Source: Argopecten irradians
Lineage: Eukaryota > Mollusca > Bivalvia > Pectinida > Pectinidae
Assembly (NCBI RefSeq): GCF_041381155.1
Contig: NC_091147.1
Location: 37,078,053 to 37,142,052 of the forward strand
DNA: 64,000 nt
Direction of reading: 5' to 3'
How positions within the stretch are numbered: position 1 is the stretch's first letter; each line of letters begins with the position of its first letter. Positions 48,801 to 55,725 of the stretch are shown in pieces. Made by a program: the position numbers and the translations under genes. The notes under the pieces are model-generated. The model was not told the origin of the DNA, ran no database searches, and saw nothing but the letters and a program-made list of their open reading frames with translations.

Positions 48801-51501
48801 AACATATCAGGTTCTCGAAAGCAGCTATGCTGTTAACAGAAACAGGATATTTATTCGGTTTCTGACTAATGATTTTTGTACAAAACCAGCTAAAACACAA
48901 TTAACAAACTAATTTCCTGATTCATTCATATGATCTAAATAATTACTTACTACCATAATATTAATATTAAAGATATTAATATCAAAGAGCATGAGTATCA
49001 TCTACATACAAATAAGCACCTAATAATGAAAAGACATTTTAGCATATGAAATGATAATCCATTTTTTAACTCCAGCAAATTCAGGATTCGATATAGATTC
49101 CAAAGATTTGTTTAAATATTGATTGCAATTTTTTCAATTCATCGGGGTTGGAAAGAAATCAGTATCATATATCATTAACCGATATATTACAAAATAGTGA
49201 CATCAATGTTTATATATTTTTTTTCAAATTATTTTCCAAAATAAAATAGTTTAAAGATGCTCCACCGCCGACAGACCAAAAATGATATTCATCATTTGAA
49301 CAATAATTGGTGTTTAATCGTGTATATAATAGTCTAATTAACACAAAAAATAATATAAAATAATTTATTTTGCCTTTGGTACATTCGGATTCAGTATTTC
49401 ATTCCATATAGGATATAGTGGTACGGATTTTTTTCGGGATGGAATTAATTATTTTTCATATTTTTAACTTGAAGTAAAATTAGAAGCTCAAACTTTTCAA
49501 TGGTGGTAATGGTGTAAAGTAAGTAACTTTTGTAACTGAAGAAAAATACTAAATCGTCTGCTCCTGTTTTTAATAGTGAAAATACCATTTTTTATCTACG
49601 AAATACAGGAACTGATGGATTAGTATTTTTCTTAAGTCCCAAACGTTACATAGAGGATACACTATCACTATCACTCGAGCTTCTTATTTTATTTCAATAT
49701 AAAAGTATTTAAAATGATCATTTGCATTTCGAGAAAAATCCATGTCACAATTCCATATATGGAATGAGATACTGATTTCGCAGACAAGAACTTTACTCAA
49801 TTTTTGTGTTAATCAGGTGTATTTAAACATCGGCAATTTTAATACACATCAATTATTATCCAAATAAATTAATATTATTATGCGGTGGAGCATCTTTAAT
49901 TTACAAGTAAACAAGTATTTCCAATTCTGTTCTAAACTTTCATTTTATAATGAAGAGTGTTCATTTTCAAAATGTAATAATAGATAACTTTTTTCTTTAA
50001 AATCCTACAAATGGTTAATGTACTTTCTAACAGAAATAACTTAATAAAGGATACAAAAGCTAAGCGCTGATAAAAATATACAAACAAAATCAATATTTTT
50101 CAAAGAAGTTATATAAAAATATGTTTTGCTACCAATATATTTGAATTGACGGCAAAAGTCATTATATAAATTGGTAACAACGTAATATGTGTTACGAAAA
50201 TTGGTGTTGGCTTATTGTATTTGTAGACTATTTCTGATTCTGGTATAATTTTTATAAGAAGCATTTTTCAAGGTACAACGAATGTGATGTAATATAACAT
50301 TAATTAAAAAATATTTTCGTATATTCTTGATCTCCCATTAAGGCAAATCAATTACTTTATAGAACGGGAATGGTTTTACAACTTTATACCTATTTTTTTT
50401 TCTTTGTTTTCACAAGAAATCCGACTTTGTGATTGGTTGATTCCTTTTCTTAACAGCTCTATCATATCGATGTTGCATATTAATTTGAGAAAACAATGCC
50501 TTTGAAAATAATTGTAATCGTACGTTAAAGATGCTCCACCGCTGACAAATACCATTTGTTGACCAGCTTAACCCACCTACCAATTATGGTACGTCGACGA
50601 TATGATAAAATTTAAACATGATTTATAGATTAGATGCGCTTTTATTGTGACGATAAAAATTCTTGCAAATTATCACTGCATTATAGTTTCAATCACAAAA
50701 AAATCACGATTTTGAATAGCCGTCATTATGTTATTAACACAGCATTAACGAAATGCGTCAACAAAATTACTATTTTCTCATTAAAATCTTGACGTTATTG
50801 TCAGAAACTAAGTTGGTTTAATTAAATGTAGGACAAGCAATAGGATTTGTGTTAAAATAACACGCAATGTTCATGTATATAGAATTGACTTGCAGTCACG
50901 GCTGTCTTCGAACTTAGGGATCACATTTTGTGATCTTCGGATAGGATATCCCTATCCTTCATATATATGACCTGTTTGAAATATTGACTTAATGCGTGAT
51001 TAAAATTCTTAAACCGTAATAAAATATATTTTTGCATGAAAAAAATGAAAATACTGTGTAAAATCTTTTGACTAATTTATAAATATAGAACATTAACGAA
51101 CATACTTTATATGAAGGATCTCCCATTGATAATATCTTTTAGTTAGCAAATTTGCAACGTTTGATTCGGATAAAACAGTGCTTTAATGTCATTTAAATTA
51201 TTAAAAAGTGATTGCAGTCTCATCTGATAATTTTTATTGTGATGTAAGTAGTTTTTCTCAACAATGTAGAAAAGCTCCACATGACAATCATCTAAGATCC
51301 TCTTAATGCCATCAACATTACATATTTTGACGGAAAAGTATTATCTTTTGATAGCATTAAAATTTACAATTAAATGTTTCGGAAATTGTAGACCCTACTT
51401 TAAAAGTAATTATAAAAACTACATAAGACAATATACTCACCATGTGCTAGTGAAATCATTAGCATACAAACGCCGGATATAAGTAAGAAATCCATTGTCA
51501 T
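21586..51501 (-). CDS. Cadherin-repeat single-pass membrane protein, 16 exons, 847 aa, with unfamiliar N-terminal module
   Basis: Exons: 51501-51441, 45978-45901, 44935-44777, 42832-42772, 40337-40174, 39208-39044, 38679-38561, 37818-37653, 37090-36929, 36077-35937, 33199-33077, 32304-32116, 31382-31186, 30405-30048, 23396-23238, 21827-21586. Lengths sum to 2544 nt, every phase joins, and no internal stop appears. Residues 1-20 form a signal peptide. Residues 21-175 form a beta-rich region I do not recognise (VVDIVFFQVWRDVGGTYELI and DIVGWYSPG). Residues 176-768 hold about six cadherin-type repeats with DINEPPAF (575-582) and canonical DVNDHVPTF (674-682) calcium motifs. A Thr-rich stalk follows (778-788), then a membrane helix (about 803-823) and a 24-residue basic tail ending REKKKR. 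The tail has no catenin-binding region, so this is a non-classical cadherin-like surface protein. The role is probably calcium-dependent adhesion or recognition; this is inference. Eight tandem arrays occupy its introns. Confidence 0.85.
22230..22425. mobile_element. Family B MITE, 5'-truncated, intergenic just before the cadherin-like last exon intron
   Basis: Shares TTGCATGCACCAAAAGCAAA and ends CTGTCAGCGGTGGAGCATCT. It lies in intron 15. Confidence 0.75.
22549..22682. mobile_element. Family G palindromic element (about 135 bp)
   Basis: Arms ATGAAGGATAGGGATATTCT and AGAATATCCCTATCTTTCAC flank ACAAAATGCAGTAAAACCCG. Related copies lie at 43728-43843 and 50908-50975. Confidence 0.82.
22982..23168. 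repeat. 37-bp array, five copies, next to exon 15 donor
   Basis: The unit has GTGTATTGCCCTAGACCAGC then CAGTATTACACCCGTAG. It lies about 70 nt beyond the exon 15 donor in intron 15. Confidence 0.9.
23238..23396 (-). CDS. Cadherin-like gene exon 15 (rest of repeat 6), acceptor copied in the 46-bp array
   Basis: Acceptor GTATTCCAG|GTGCC; 159 nt, phase 1 at both ends. It encodes GAISYSLDTSGLNGADFGVS and onward to FTATVTDYGGLTS, completing the repeat opened by exon 14. The only phase-correct donor found is ACAA|GTACTA, an unusual context after GT. Joining to exon 16 gives GGLTSTANVAVVV, the expected final strand, which supports it. A stop follows 12 bases into the intron if the donor is skipped. 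Confidence 0.8.
23397..29225. repeat. 46-bp minisatellite, about 123 copies, built on the exon 15 acceptor
   Basis: The unit starts TAAGATAAAATGTGTCAAAG and ends GGACATGGTACCTGGAATAC plus C on the plus strand. Spacing is 46 bp with very few indels from about 23540 to 29215; copies nearest exon 15 (23400-23540) are decayed. On the minus strand each unit reads ATTCCAG|GTACCATGTC then CTACTCCTTTGACACA, matching the true exon 15 start ATTCCAG|GTGCCATATC then TTATTCCCTTGACACA. The third variable site gives CAG, AAG or CAT before GTACC. It occupies most of intron 14. Open frames predicted in it are artefacts. Confidence 0.95.
29368..29711. mobile_element. Family E MITE copy, intron 14
   Basis: AAAGTGAATAGTCGGGCAAA at the left and CTTGCCCGACTGTTCACTTT at the right. 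It lies between the 46-bp and 49-bp arrays. Confidence 0.85.
29815..30030. repeat. 49-bp array, four copies, next to exon 14 donor
   Basis: ATTTTGAAA recurs at 29824, 29873, 29922 and 29971, inside units with CTTATCGCAAGATATGCAAT and ATTCTCTCTGAAT. It begins about 20 nt past the donor at 30047 and does not clearly include it. Confidence 0.85.
30048..30405 (-). CDS. Cadherin-like gene exon 14 (repeat 5 and start of repeat 6)
   Basis: Acceptor TATATTATAG|GCTGG, donor ATATG|GTAAGG, 358 nt, phase 0 in and phase 1 out. It holds the clearest cadherin signature in the window, TINDVNDHVPTF, and NIEATDGDLGIYG, the A-x-D-x-D-x-G-x-x-G pattern that must be followed by a Tyr-Ser strand, supplied by exon 15. 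Confidence 0.9.
31070..31095. repeat. Poly-A run in intron 13
   Basis: About 26 consecutive A in the 0.78-kb intron between exons 13 and 14. Similar T runs lie at 39549-39572 and 43508-43534, and a T10 run followed by about 13 G lies at 46451-46475, all within introns of the cadherin-like gene. Confidence 0.9.
31186..31382 (-). CDS. Cadherin-like gene exon 13 (end of repeat 4, start of repeat 5)
   Basis: Acceptor TATGGTTTTAG|CTGG, donor GGCAAT|GTATGT, 197 nt, phase 1 in and phase 0 out. It encodes VDVSVTDGEDTDSYPTFTVN and then DINEPPAF, the inter-repeat calcium linker, then NTIYYINGNEGN. Confidence 0.85.
32116..32304 (-). CDS. Cadherin-like gene exon 12 (repeat 4, first part)
   Basis: Acceptor TTCCTGTCTAG|GGATAA, donor ACAACTA|GTAAGTG, 189 nt, phase 1 at both ends. 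It encodes MENIAKGTSIYLVSAADTDL followed by DPLTYSATF, close to the E-N-x-x-x-G-T-x-V-x-x-x-x-A-x-D-x-D cadherin pattern. Confidence 0.85.
32870..33036. mobile_element. Family A MITE copy, intron 11
   Basis: Left arm ATCTGCCCTTGCGGGTAGGT, right arm CCCGCGAGGGAGACAACTCC; the middle has a mutated TGACGTCA. It lies 40 nt downstream of exon 11. Confidence 0.8.
33077..33199 (-). CDS. Cadherin-like gene exon 11 (end of repeat 3)
   Basis: Acceptor TTTTTTTCCAG|TTGGTG, donor TTACTG|GTAAGTC, 123 nt, phase 1 at both ends. It encodes NPGYNVYVTISDGTNTVGPM and SLTVIVT. The exon sits between two family-A MITE copies (32870-33036 and 33237-33427). Confidence 0.82.
33237..33427. mobile_element. Family A MITE copy, intron 10
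   Basis: Complete copy from ATTCCGTCTTTGCATATTAT to ATATGCAAATACAGAAT, 38 nt upstream of exon 11. Confidence 0.88.
34031..34446. mobile_element. Family D MITE copy, intron 10
   Basis: Opposite orientation to 57439-57835; ends GTTTCGGAAAGGTAGTGGGC. Contains ATGCAAGATTTCCGGC and a spurious 70-codon frame. Confidence 0.8.
34555..35945. repeat. 50-bp minisatellite, about 28 copies, built on the exon 10 donor
   Basis: The unit contains GATACACAAAGAACACACGT followed by GCGGTTATGTATCGGACATA and CACAACACCA (plus strand). The last unit merges into exon 10. The minus strand reads TGTCCG, ATAACCGCAC|GTGTGTTC and TTTGTGTATC, against the true junction TGTCCG, ATAACCGCAC|GTGAGCTC and TTTGTGTATC. Since the unit has no stop on the plus strand and 50 is not a multiple of 3, it produces long apparent plus-strand frames (up to 270 codons) in all frames. 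Confidence 0.95.
35937..36077 (-). CDS. Cadherin-like gene exon 10 (repeat 3), donor copied in the 50-bp array
   Basis: Acceptor TTTTGGCAG|CTAAG, donor AACCGCAC|GTGAGC, 141 nt, phase 1 at both ends. It encodes DIAIGTSLFTVTATDADVND, a recognisable first half of a cadherin repeat with the T-A-T-D-A-D calcium motif. The last 22 or so bases recur, slightly altered, in each 50-bp unit that follows. Confidence 0.83.
36690..36850. repeat. Inverted repeat packed with CGGAAATTTTTCCG motifs, intron 9
   Basis: ATCGCAACATCTCGGAGAAA and its complement TTTCTCCGAGTTGCTGCGAT bound a run of four CGGAAA...TTTCCG palindromes joined by GATTGTCG. Every half-site occurs in both orientations. Confidence 0.8.
36929..37090 (-). 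CDS. Cadherin-like gene exon 9 (end of repeat 2)
   Basis: Acceptor TAAAAAAACAG|CCTATG, donor TTACCAG|GTAATT, 162 nt, phase 1 at both ends. It encodes YVTTKKYEFDVTCSDAYGSS and VISNVPPVFTNLPG, a repeat boundary equivalent to D-x-N-D-x-x-P-x-F but lacking the Asp pair. Confidence 0.83.
37130..37652. repeat. 37-bp decaying array built on the exon 8 donor
   Basis: Units such as CGCCCATTGGCGTGGTAATG then AAGTGAAGATTTACTT recur from 37145 to about 37500, with more diverged copies up to the exon. On the minus strand several read GGGCG(A)AAGTAAGTC, echoing the true junction GGCGCAA|GTAAGTC and its intronic flank. Confidence 0.85.
37653..37818 (-). CDS. Cadherin-like gene exon 8, bracketed by arrays of both of its own splice junctions
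   Basis: Acceptor TGTAATTAACAG|CCTATC, donor GGCGCAA|GTAAGTC, 166 nt, phase 0 in and phase 1 out. It begins PIYITNLPNYVIVSQDLTAQ, the start of a repeat. An internal GTAAGTCAG lies 36 nt into the exon and is the donor-like sequence copied in the 67-bp array upstream. Immediately beyond the true donor lies the 37-bp array of donor copies. Confidence 0.82.
37819..38168. repeat. 67-bp array, five extra copies of the exon 8 acceptor and first 36 exon bases
   Basis: CGGAAGGTT recurs at 37794 (true exon), 37862, 37929, 37995, 38062 and 38129. On the minus strand each copy has TGTAATTAACAG, then CCTATCTATATCATCAACCT and TCCGAGT, ending ATT|GTAAGTCA. Each therefore looks like a complete 36-nt (sometimes 35-nt) mini-exon with acceptor and donor. 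Confidence 0.93.
38331..38511. mobile_element. Family A MITE copy, intron 7
   Basis: From CATATTACAGAGTTATCTGC to AACTCTGTAACATGCAAAGA, 50 nt downstream of exon 7. Confidence 0.85.
38561..38679 (-). CDS. Cadherin-like gene exon 7 (repeat 1, second part)
   Basis: Acceptor TTATTTAACAG|TTACGG, donor GACTCG|GTATAT, 119 nt, phase 1 in and phase 0 out. It encodes NYPLTFQVQDPCGAQTTRVL and TITVTDS, the last strands of a repeat. The phase-0 exit lets in-frame mini-exons be inserted before exon 8. Confidence 0.8.
39044..39208 (-). CDS. Cadherin-like gene exon 6 (repeat 1, first part)
   Basis: Acceptor TTATTGTAG|ATGCAG, donor ACACAC|GTATGT, 165 nt, phase 1 at both ends. It encodes AAPVITNAV and VTYVFEVFDADGDPVTASMQ, the E-strand-like V-F-D-A-D-G-D pattern of a cadherin-type repeat. 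Confidence 0.8.
39266..39485 (-). mobile_element. Diverged SINE copy, intron 5
   Basis: GAAACCACGAGTACCCGGAGAA keeps the conserved body; a tRNA-like GGTTAAGATGCCCCG head lies at 39398-39412 on the minus strand. A further fragment of the same body lies at 33455-33560 (GCGAACCCGGAGAAAAA), and a solo head at 52550-52610. Confidence 0.6.
40174..40337 (-). CDS. Cadherin-like gene exon 5
   Basis: Acceptor CATTGTCAG|GTATTCC, donor CCTA|GTAAGCATC, 164 nt, phase 2 in and phase 1 out. It encodes YSPGNSVVSYKINGGGPN and closes the N-terminal module. A weaker GT seven bases upstream (ATAA|GTCCTA) also preserves phase 1. Confidence 0.75.
40639..41034. mobile_element. Family E MITE (about 395 bp, terminal AAAGCGAATAGTCGGGCAAA)
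   Basis: Left end AAAGCGAATAGTCGGGCAAA and right end GTTTGTCTGACTATTCGCTT are inverted copies. The second copy is at 29368-29711 and shares GACGGTCAAGTTCTGCTTA, GGGAGGACGTTTTAGAATTC-like and GAAATTATACTGGATA blocks. It lies in intron 4, directly before the 58-bp array. Confidence 0.85.
41100..42740. repeat. 58-bp minisatellite, about 28 copies, next to exon 4 donor
   Basis: The unit contains AACAATCAAGCTATTAAAAC, GAGACACAAAACAATTACAT and TAATGTGGAAATCACCAT. It begins 31 nt beyond the exon 4 donor. Copies differ mainly at ACGAG versus ACCAG and GTGG versus GTGA. No copy of the exon itself was seen in the unit. Confidence 0.95.
42772..42832 (-). CDS. Cadherin-like gene exon 4
   Basis: Acceptor TTAGCTACAG|GTGACA, donor GGCTG|GTAAGTACG, 61 nt, entering phase 1 and leaving phase 2. 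It encodes DNTDTFADGIPVLAGDIVG. The split Trp codon (TG|G) is completed by exon 5, giving DIVGWYSPG. Confidence 0.78.
43728..43843. mobile_element. Family G palindromic element copy, intron 3
   Basis: TTGATATTCTATCTTAGTAT on the left and GTAGAATATCCCTATCCTTC on the right, with ACAACATTTTGTGACA near the middle. Confidence 0.75.
43960..44776. repeat. Decayed array of exon 3 donor copies
   Basis: The true junction CCACTCCTACAG|GTAAAATG recurs on the minus strand as CGATTCCTGCAG|GTAAAATG (GT at 44704), CCAATACTGCAG|GTAAAATG (GT at 44630), CACTCGTGCAG|GTGAAAAT (near 44487) and weaker forms back to about 43980. They are spaced irregularly and interleaved with GATGCAGTTTAACCTG. A family-D MITE (44022-44303) interrupts it. 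Confidence 0.75.
44022..44303. mobile_element. Family D MITE copy, intron 3
   Basis: Begins AAAACCCCACTACCTTTCAA and ends CCAGAAAGGTAGTGGGCCTT; the middle is shorter than in the other copies. It sits inside the decayed exon 3 donor array. Confidence 0.8.
44777..44935 (-). CDS. Cadherin-like gene exon 3 (N-terminal beta module)
   Basis: Acceptor ACCCTATAG|GAATG, donor CCTACAG|GTAAAATG, 159 nt, phase 1 at both ends. It encodes QWIYHAQVVDIVFFQVWRDV and GGTYELIG. The donor is the first of a decayed series of similar donors running down to about 43960. Confidence 0.8.
45901..45978 (-). CDS. Cadherin-like gene exon 2
   Basis: Acceptor TACCTGCCCAG|GTGCTCC, donor GTGG|GTAAGTT, 78 nt, phase 1 at both ends. 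It encodes APCTAGAYVGDDTPLTRNTR and a few more residues at the mature N-terminus. It is preceded by the 5.46-kb intron 1. Confidence 0.75.
47849..47985. mobile_element. Family A MITE copy, shortened, intron 1
   Basis: ACATTACAGAGTTACCTCCC on the left and GTGACGTCACAATCAATACC with AAGGGCAGATAAC on the right; centre reduced. Confidence 0.8.
48325..49898. mobile_element. Cluster of three family B MITE copies, intron 1
   Basis: Copies at about 48325-48687 (ending TGTCGGCGGTGGAGCATCTT), 49253-49597 (beginning AAGATGCTCCACCGCCGACA) and 49600-49898 (ending GCGGTGGAGCATCTTTAA). The last two abut in a way that suggests nested or truncated insertion. Confidence 0.75.
51441..51501 (-). CDS. Cadherin-like gene exon 1 (signal peptide)
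   Basis: ATG at 51501 begins MTMDFLLISGVCMLMISLAH, a hydrophobic signal peptide, ending at CATG|GTGAGT in phase 1. The length (61 nt, 20 codons plus one base) and phase equal exon 1 of the IgGFc-binding gene at 16250, a usual arrangement for secreted modular proteins. A second in-frame ATG two codons downstream could also be used. Confidence 0.8.
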
Positions 51502-51544
51502 CTTGCGGTGAAATCTTTCTCCTCCTGCTTGCCTTTATCGAAGA

Positions 51545-51553
51545 AGTTTATAT
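51545..51553 (-). promoter_or_regulatory. Candidate TATA box of the cadherin-like gene
   Basis: CATATAAAC on the minus strand lies about 50 nt before the first ATG, which would place transcription start about 20 nt before it and give a very short 5' leader, unless an upstream non-coding exon exists. Confidence 0.3.
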
Positions 51554-52111
51554 GACTTGTATCATAAAAGTAAAGAGCACTTCACCTGTATCCTCTCGCA
51601 TATAACCAATGGAAGGGCGAGTTCGATTACGTACCAGAGCGCTATACTCCCCAATCTCAACAATAGATTCGATTCATATTATTACCAAAACGCAAGTGAT
51701 GTGTCTTTGTCAGCAATACAGGTTATTATAATCTGTTTCACAAGGATATCACATGTTATCAAATTGTATACAACTTGTTTATTCCCAGAGACTTAATTCA
51801 ATAAGCATGCCCCTTCACGGTAGGTCCTAAGCGAAGTGACTAAAAGTTTACATACATGTAGTTACGGGACGGAGTTGATAGAGGACACGAGAAATGTAAA
51901 AGTATGCGTTTTGAGATAATTAAGTTAGGATGTTTCCTTTTTACTTGCCATACTGTAAACCAAATAGATTTTTGCGGGCAATTTAATTTCGCGTATTTAG
52001 AAATCGTGAAAGTTTATCAATCACCACGAGAATATTTTAGACGCGGGCTCAGTAGAATCTAACACTCACAGAATAAAGCAAGATGCTAAATTGAATTACA
52101 GTGTATAACTA

Positions 52112-52300
52112 AATTATGTGATCGGGTGGTGTGGTAAAACCAATTACCTTTCACCTAGCCGGCCGGAGTTCGATCCCCGGCACGAATTTAACAAGGTCAG
52201 GGGTCACCTACACGGTCACGTGGTTTTTCTTCGGGTACTCCGGTTTCCTCCCACACTAAGATCCTTCGCCGGCTTGGATGTAGTAAGTGAGACTTTGATA
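52112..52300 (+). mobile_element. tRNA-derived SINE (plus orientation)
   Basis: Head GGTGGTGTGGTAAAACCAAT (A-box region), box B GAGTTCGATCCCCGGCACG at 52166-52184, and body TCGGGTACTCCGGTTTCCTC. The 3' end is truncated relative to the other copies. It is not a tRNA gene because it lacks a foldable anticodon arm and has the SINE body attached. Confidence 0.82.
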
Positions 52301-52360
52301 ATCTTTTTACAAGACCATTTGGTTTGCTTAGTTTAAACAGCCAAGGTCATTGTGGTAATT

Positions 52361-52557
52361 TCGTCCTTGCATATTGCAATACATTACCTATTATGCATGA
52401 CCATATGTAGGTATCGATTGTGACGTCATTATTTTGTAAGCGAATCTCACGTCGTTTTCTCTGAAACGCATGACATTACGCTCGGAAACAAATGATGTCA
52501 CAATCAATACCTACCCGCAAGGGCAGATAAATCTGTATTATACAAAGACGGAATATG
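52361..52557. mobile_element. Family A MITE copy, intergenic
   Basis: Near-complete, with CGATTGTGACGTCATTATTT and TACCCGCAAGGGCAGATAAA. It is inserted just beside a SINE and followed by a second SINE-head fragment. Confidence 0.85.
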
Positions 52558-53039
52558 CCAGGACATCTTAACCACTAGGTCACCTAAAGGGCCTGATGGA
52601 CGGTGCTTTAAAATGGTTGACTTGTATGTGTTCAAGCTTAATTGGACACAGAGGTTATTTGAGTCGACTGCAAAAAAAATGATCATTAAATCAAACATTG
52701 GTGTTGTTTAAGAATGAGAAATTTAAAGCTACTTTTCACAAGTGAGATTCAGCAAAAAAAAATAAATCTCTTTCATCTTCATAAATATACAGATCAATTA
52801 ATGTTTATAAATTTCAATTGGTACTAGAAAGGTATTTTGTTGTGAATGATTTCAATTCTCTCGCTTGAGGAAGGAAATATATAAAATTTTATTCTTTACA
52901 ATATTTTTTATCGATTTCTTAATTTTTTTTAACTGTTATATTTATATTTTTCTCGTATGGGAATTGATTTATATAATATTTTAGACGTTAAACAAGCTTT
53001 CATCATTTTCGTGTTGTTTTTTTAACCAAAATTAAATTT

Positions 53040-53398
53040 AAAGATGCTCCACCGCTGACAAATAGTATTTTTTCACTATCAAAAACAGAAGCAGACGATT
53101 GAGTATTTTTCTTCAGTTACAAAAGTTACTTACTTTACGCTATTACCACCTTTGAAAATTTTGAGCTTCTAATTTTACTTCAAGTTAAGAATATAAAAAA
53201 TAATTAATTGCATCCCGAAAAAAATCCTTAGCACTATATCCTATATGAAATGAAGTACTGATTACGCATGCACCTAAAAATAAATTATTTTATATTATTT
53301 TTTGCGTTAACTAAACTTATACATACACGATTAAACATCAATTAGTGTTCAACTGATATCTATCGTTTATGCTCTGTCGGCGATGGAGTATCTTAAAT
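53040..53398. mobile_element. Family B MITE (about 360 bp, terminal AAGATGCTCCACCGC)
   Basis: Ends are AAGATGCTCCACCGCTGACA and CTGTCGGCGATGGAGTATCT, inverted copies of each other. The inside is AT-rich with GCATGCACCTAAAA and a Thr-poor spurious frame. Other full or partial copies: about 13570-14010, 22230-22425, 48325-48687, 49253-49597, 49600-49898, 50527-50556. Confidence 0.85.
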
Positions 53399-53990
53399 AG
53401 GTTTCATTGTACATATATTACCTAGTCAGTATATGAACAGGTAATGACGGTATTAATAGAAGTAAAATCAGTAATATTCGTGGGTATATATTTTCACGAC
53501 TTCGCAAGACATTATCGCGATCTCAAAAACCTTGTTGGGTAAAGAATTTGTCTATGATTTCTCAAATAGTGCCTTAGAGAAGTTTAGATTAGGAAATGTT
53601 TCTTTTTTGTATAGACTCCTGAAAGCATGCTATCCTTATTGCTTTGAATAATATCAACTAATTACTAATTATTAGACTTGAACTTGTACATATTTTGTAA
53701 ATTTCTATTTGCTTTGTTTTGTTTCTTGTTTTCATGTTAAATGTCATTCTTTATGTAATCTTCAATTTTGGAGGAAATAAAGATAATAATAATACACGAT
53801 TAAACATCAATTAGTGTTCAACTGATGACTATCGTTTATGCTCTGTCGGCGATGGAGTACATTGTACATATATTACCTAGTCAGTATATGAACAGGTAAT
53901 GACCGGTAATAGAAGTAAAATCAGTAATATTCGTGGGTATATATTTTCACGACTTCGCAGGACATTATCGCGATCTCAAAAACGATTAAT
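53313..53990. repeat. Direct duplication flanking a retroposon-like 3' end
   Basis: The block from ACACGATTAAACATCAATTA to CATTATCGCGATCTCAAAAA occurs at 53313-53530 and again at 53793-53982, with small deletions. Between the copies lies AT-rich sequence ending GGAGGAAATAAAGATAATAA TAAT, which looks like a polyadenylation signal plus simple-repeat tail of a non-LTR retroelement. Confidence 0.7.
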
Positions 53991-55156
53991 CGGTCAATCA
54001 TTTGCTTGATGGCAACATTTAAAATTCATAAAATTGAAATTTGCTTTGTTTTAGTCACAATGGCAATTTTAACACCGTATAACAGGTTTACACAAACGTT
54101 ATTAAATGATCAAAAAGAAATAATTAGTAAATCATTTGTTTCATCAAATTCAAGTTCAAATTCGGTTTTTAGTCACAATCGCAATTTTTTTTACTTGCAA
54201 AATATCCGGTGTTACATATCATGCTGAAAATTTGATTAAACATTGAACGGTATTAACTTGACATGATGTTTATGACGTTCGCTTTCATAATAAGCTCAGC
54301 TATACTAAAGACAGCGGGTGGTCGTGGTGACTTTAAAAAACGTGACACTTTGTGGACCATAGATTTGAGATATTATCCTTGTAGTGTTCTATATCTGACA
54401 ACAATCGCAAAAGCTTCACACAAGACCAGCGTGGTGTGTCCATGTGGTGTTTTCAAAAAGTACATCTTGACCTTCGACCCTCAGTAGTGTTATAAATATG
54501 CAATGCTTCTCTTATCAAACATTCAAATTATAAACAGGTGAGTTGTGAACAGGAAATTAGCCCGTAGCAATACATTCTCTTTTTAATAGAATAATTATCA
54601 GTGTCTGTTCAAAGTTAGAATAATTACTTTTAGACATGAGTAAATCCTTATATGATAACAGAAGACATCAGAGCGAAAGTATGAAGGTCTAGTTTCGTGT
54701 ATTATGACATGGAGGCCTATGGAGATTACAAGCCAGTATAGGCCATAGTTTTCCACAATGAATAGATTAACCCTTTGAGAATTGTTAAATGCATTTCGTG
54801 TGTACAATAGATTTAAAGTAGGAAGAAGTTTGGGGAGAAATTGGAGATACGGTTGGTTACCTAGTGCAAAGCAGTGGAAGGACAAAGGAGAGATACATAT
54901 ATATATACGAATGTCAAATTTAATAATAGATTCAGATGTTAAATATAAGTGAATATAATGCCTGGTGATTGGTCCATTTATCACAGAATGGCCGAACTTT
55001 GACGTCGTACACCTATTTTTGCATTTAATACCACGATGTGAAATATGACCCGCTTTAGTGCCTTAACGTGAGAGTGGTGTACATCAATAATCTGGGCAAT
55101 CGTAAAACTTTTTCTGTTTGCTTTAACTATAGGAGTTTTGTGTCAATACTAACTTA

Positions 55157-55725
55157 AAGGGATAATTCAATAAGGCTAGTTCCGTTACACAACCACGAAG
55201 CAAAATATAATAAATGTATTGTTCTACAATTCTTATGAAACATAAAACAAAATATATTGACAAATTTCACGACACTGTTAAGTATTTTAATTGATACCGT
55301 TGAAATTCCAAATCGTTGATCAATACAATTAAACAGGTACAGCATGTACGCTGTACCTATACCCGAGCCAAAGTCACGCAAGTTAAACTAACGGAATACA
55401 TAACCACTGAGGATTTGATGAAATTATCTTTATACAGGAACATGTATCTACAAACGTAAACACACCACTCCAAGAGGGATTTGAGTTGTTCTCGACAACA
55501 ATTTTTTTACTCCACTGGCAAGGGCCAAGGTTCGGCATACAAAATGTCTGACCACTATAATCAGTAAGCGAGATTGAACATTTCACATACTTTTCACAAC
55601 AGTGGGCTTTTCTGGCATATCTAAGTAAAACCAATTACAATGTAATCTAATTTCTAGTAGAACTGGTTTGTTTCCGAATTATGAGGAAATTTAATGTACT
55701 CTTAGACTGAATTGCCTCTTTAGGT
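55157..55725. mobile_element. Family F element, reverse-oriented copy
   Basis: Begins AAAGGGATAATTCAATAAGG and ends CTGAATTGCCTCTTTA; its interior is the reverse complement of 6026-6598 with scattered substitutions and a few indels. Confidence 0.85.

Larger units (their letters stand above)
45979..51440. other. Cadherin-like gene intron 1
   Basis: 5.46 kb, dominated by family-B MITEs, one family-A copy, a family-G remnant and, at 47405-47830, a block with two CTGGTACGAA-CCGC direct repeats that I cannot place. No exon seen. Confidence 0.6.

Noticed and set aside
52166..52184. Possible tRNA gene (box B GTTCGATCCCC)
   Set aside because: The rest does not fold as a tRNA, and the sequence continues into the conserved SINE body shared with 10775-11012 and 60590-60820.
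54598..54984. 128-codon minus-strand frame
   Set aside because: No homology signal or splice sites; typical of random open frames in AT-rich intergenic DNA.
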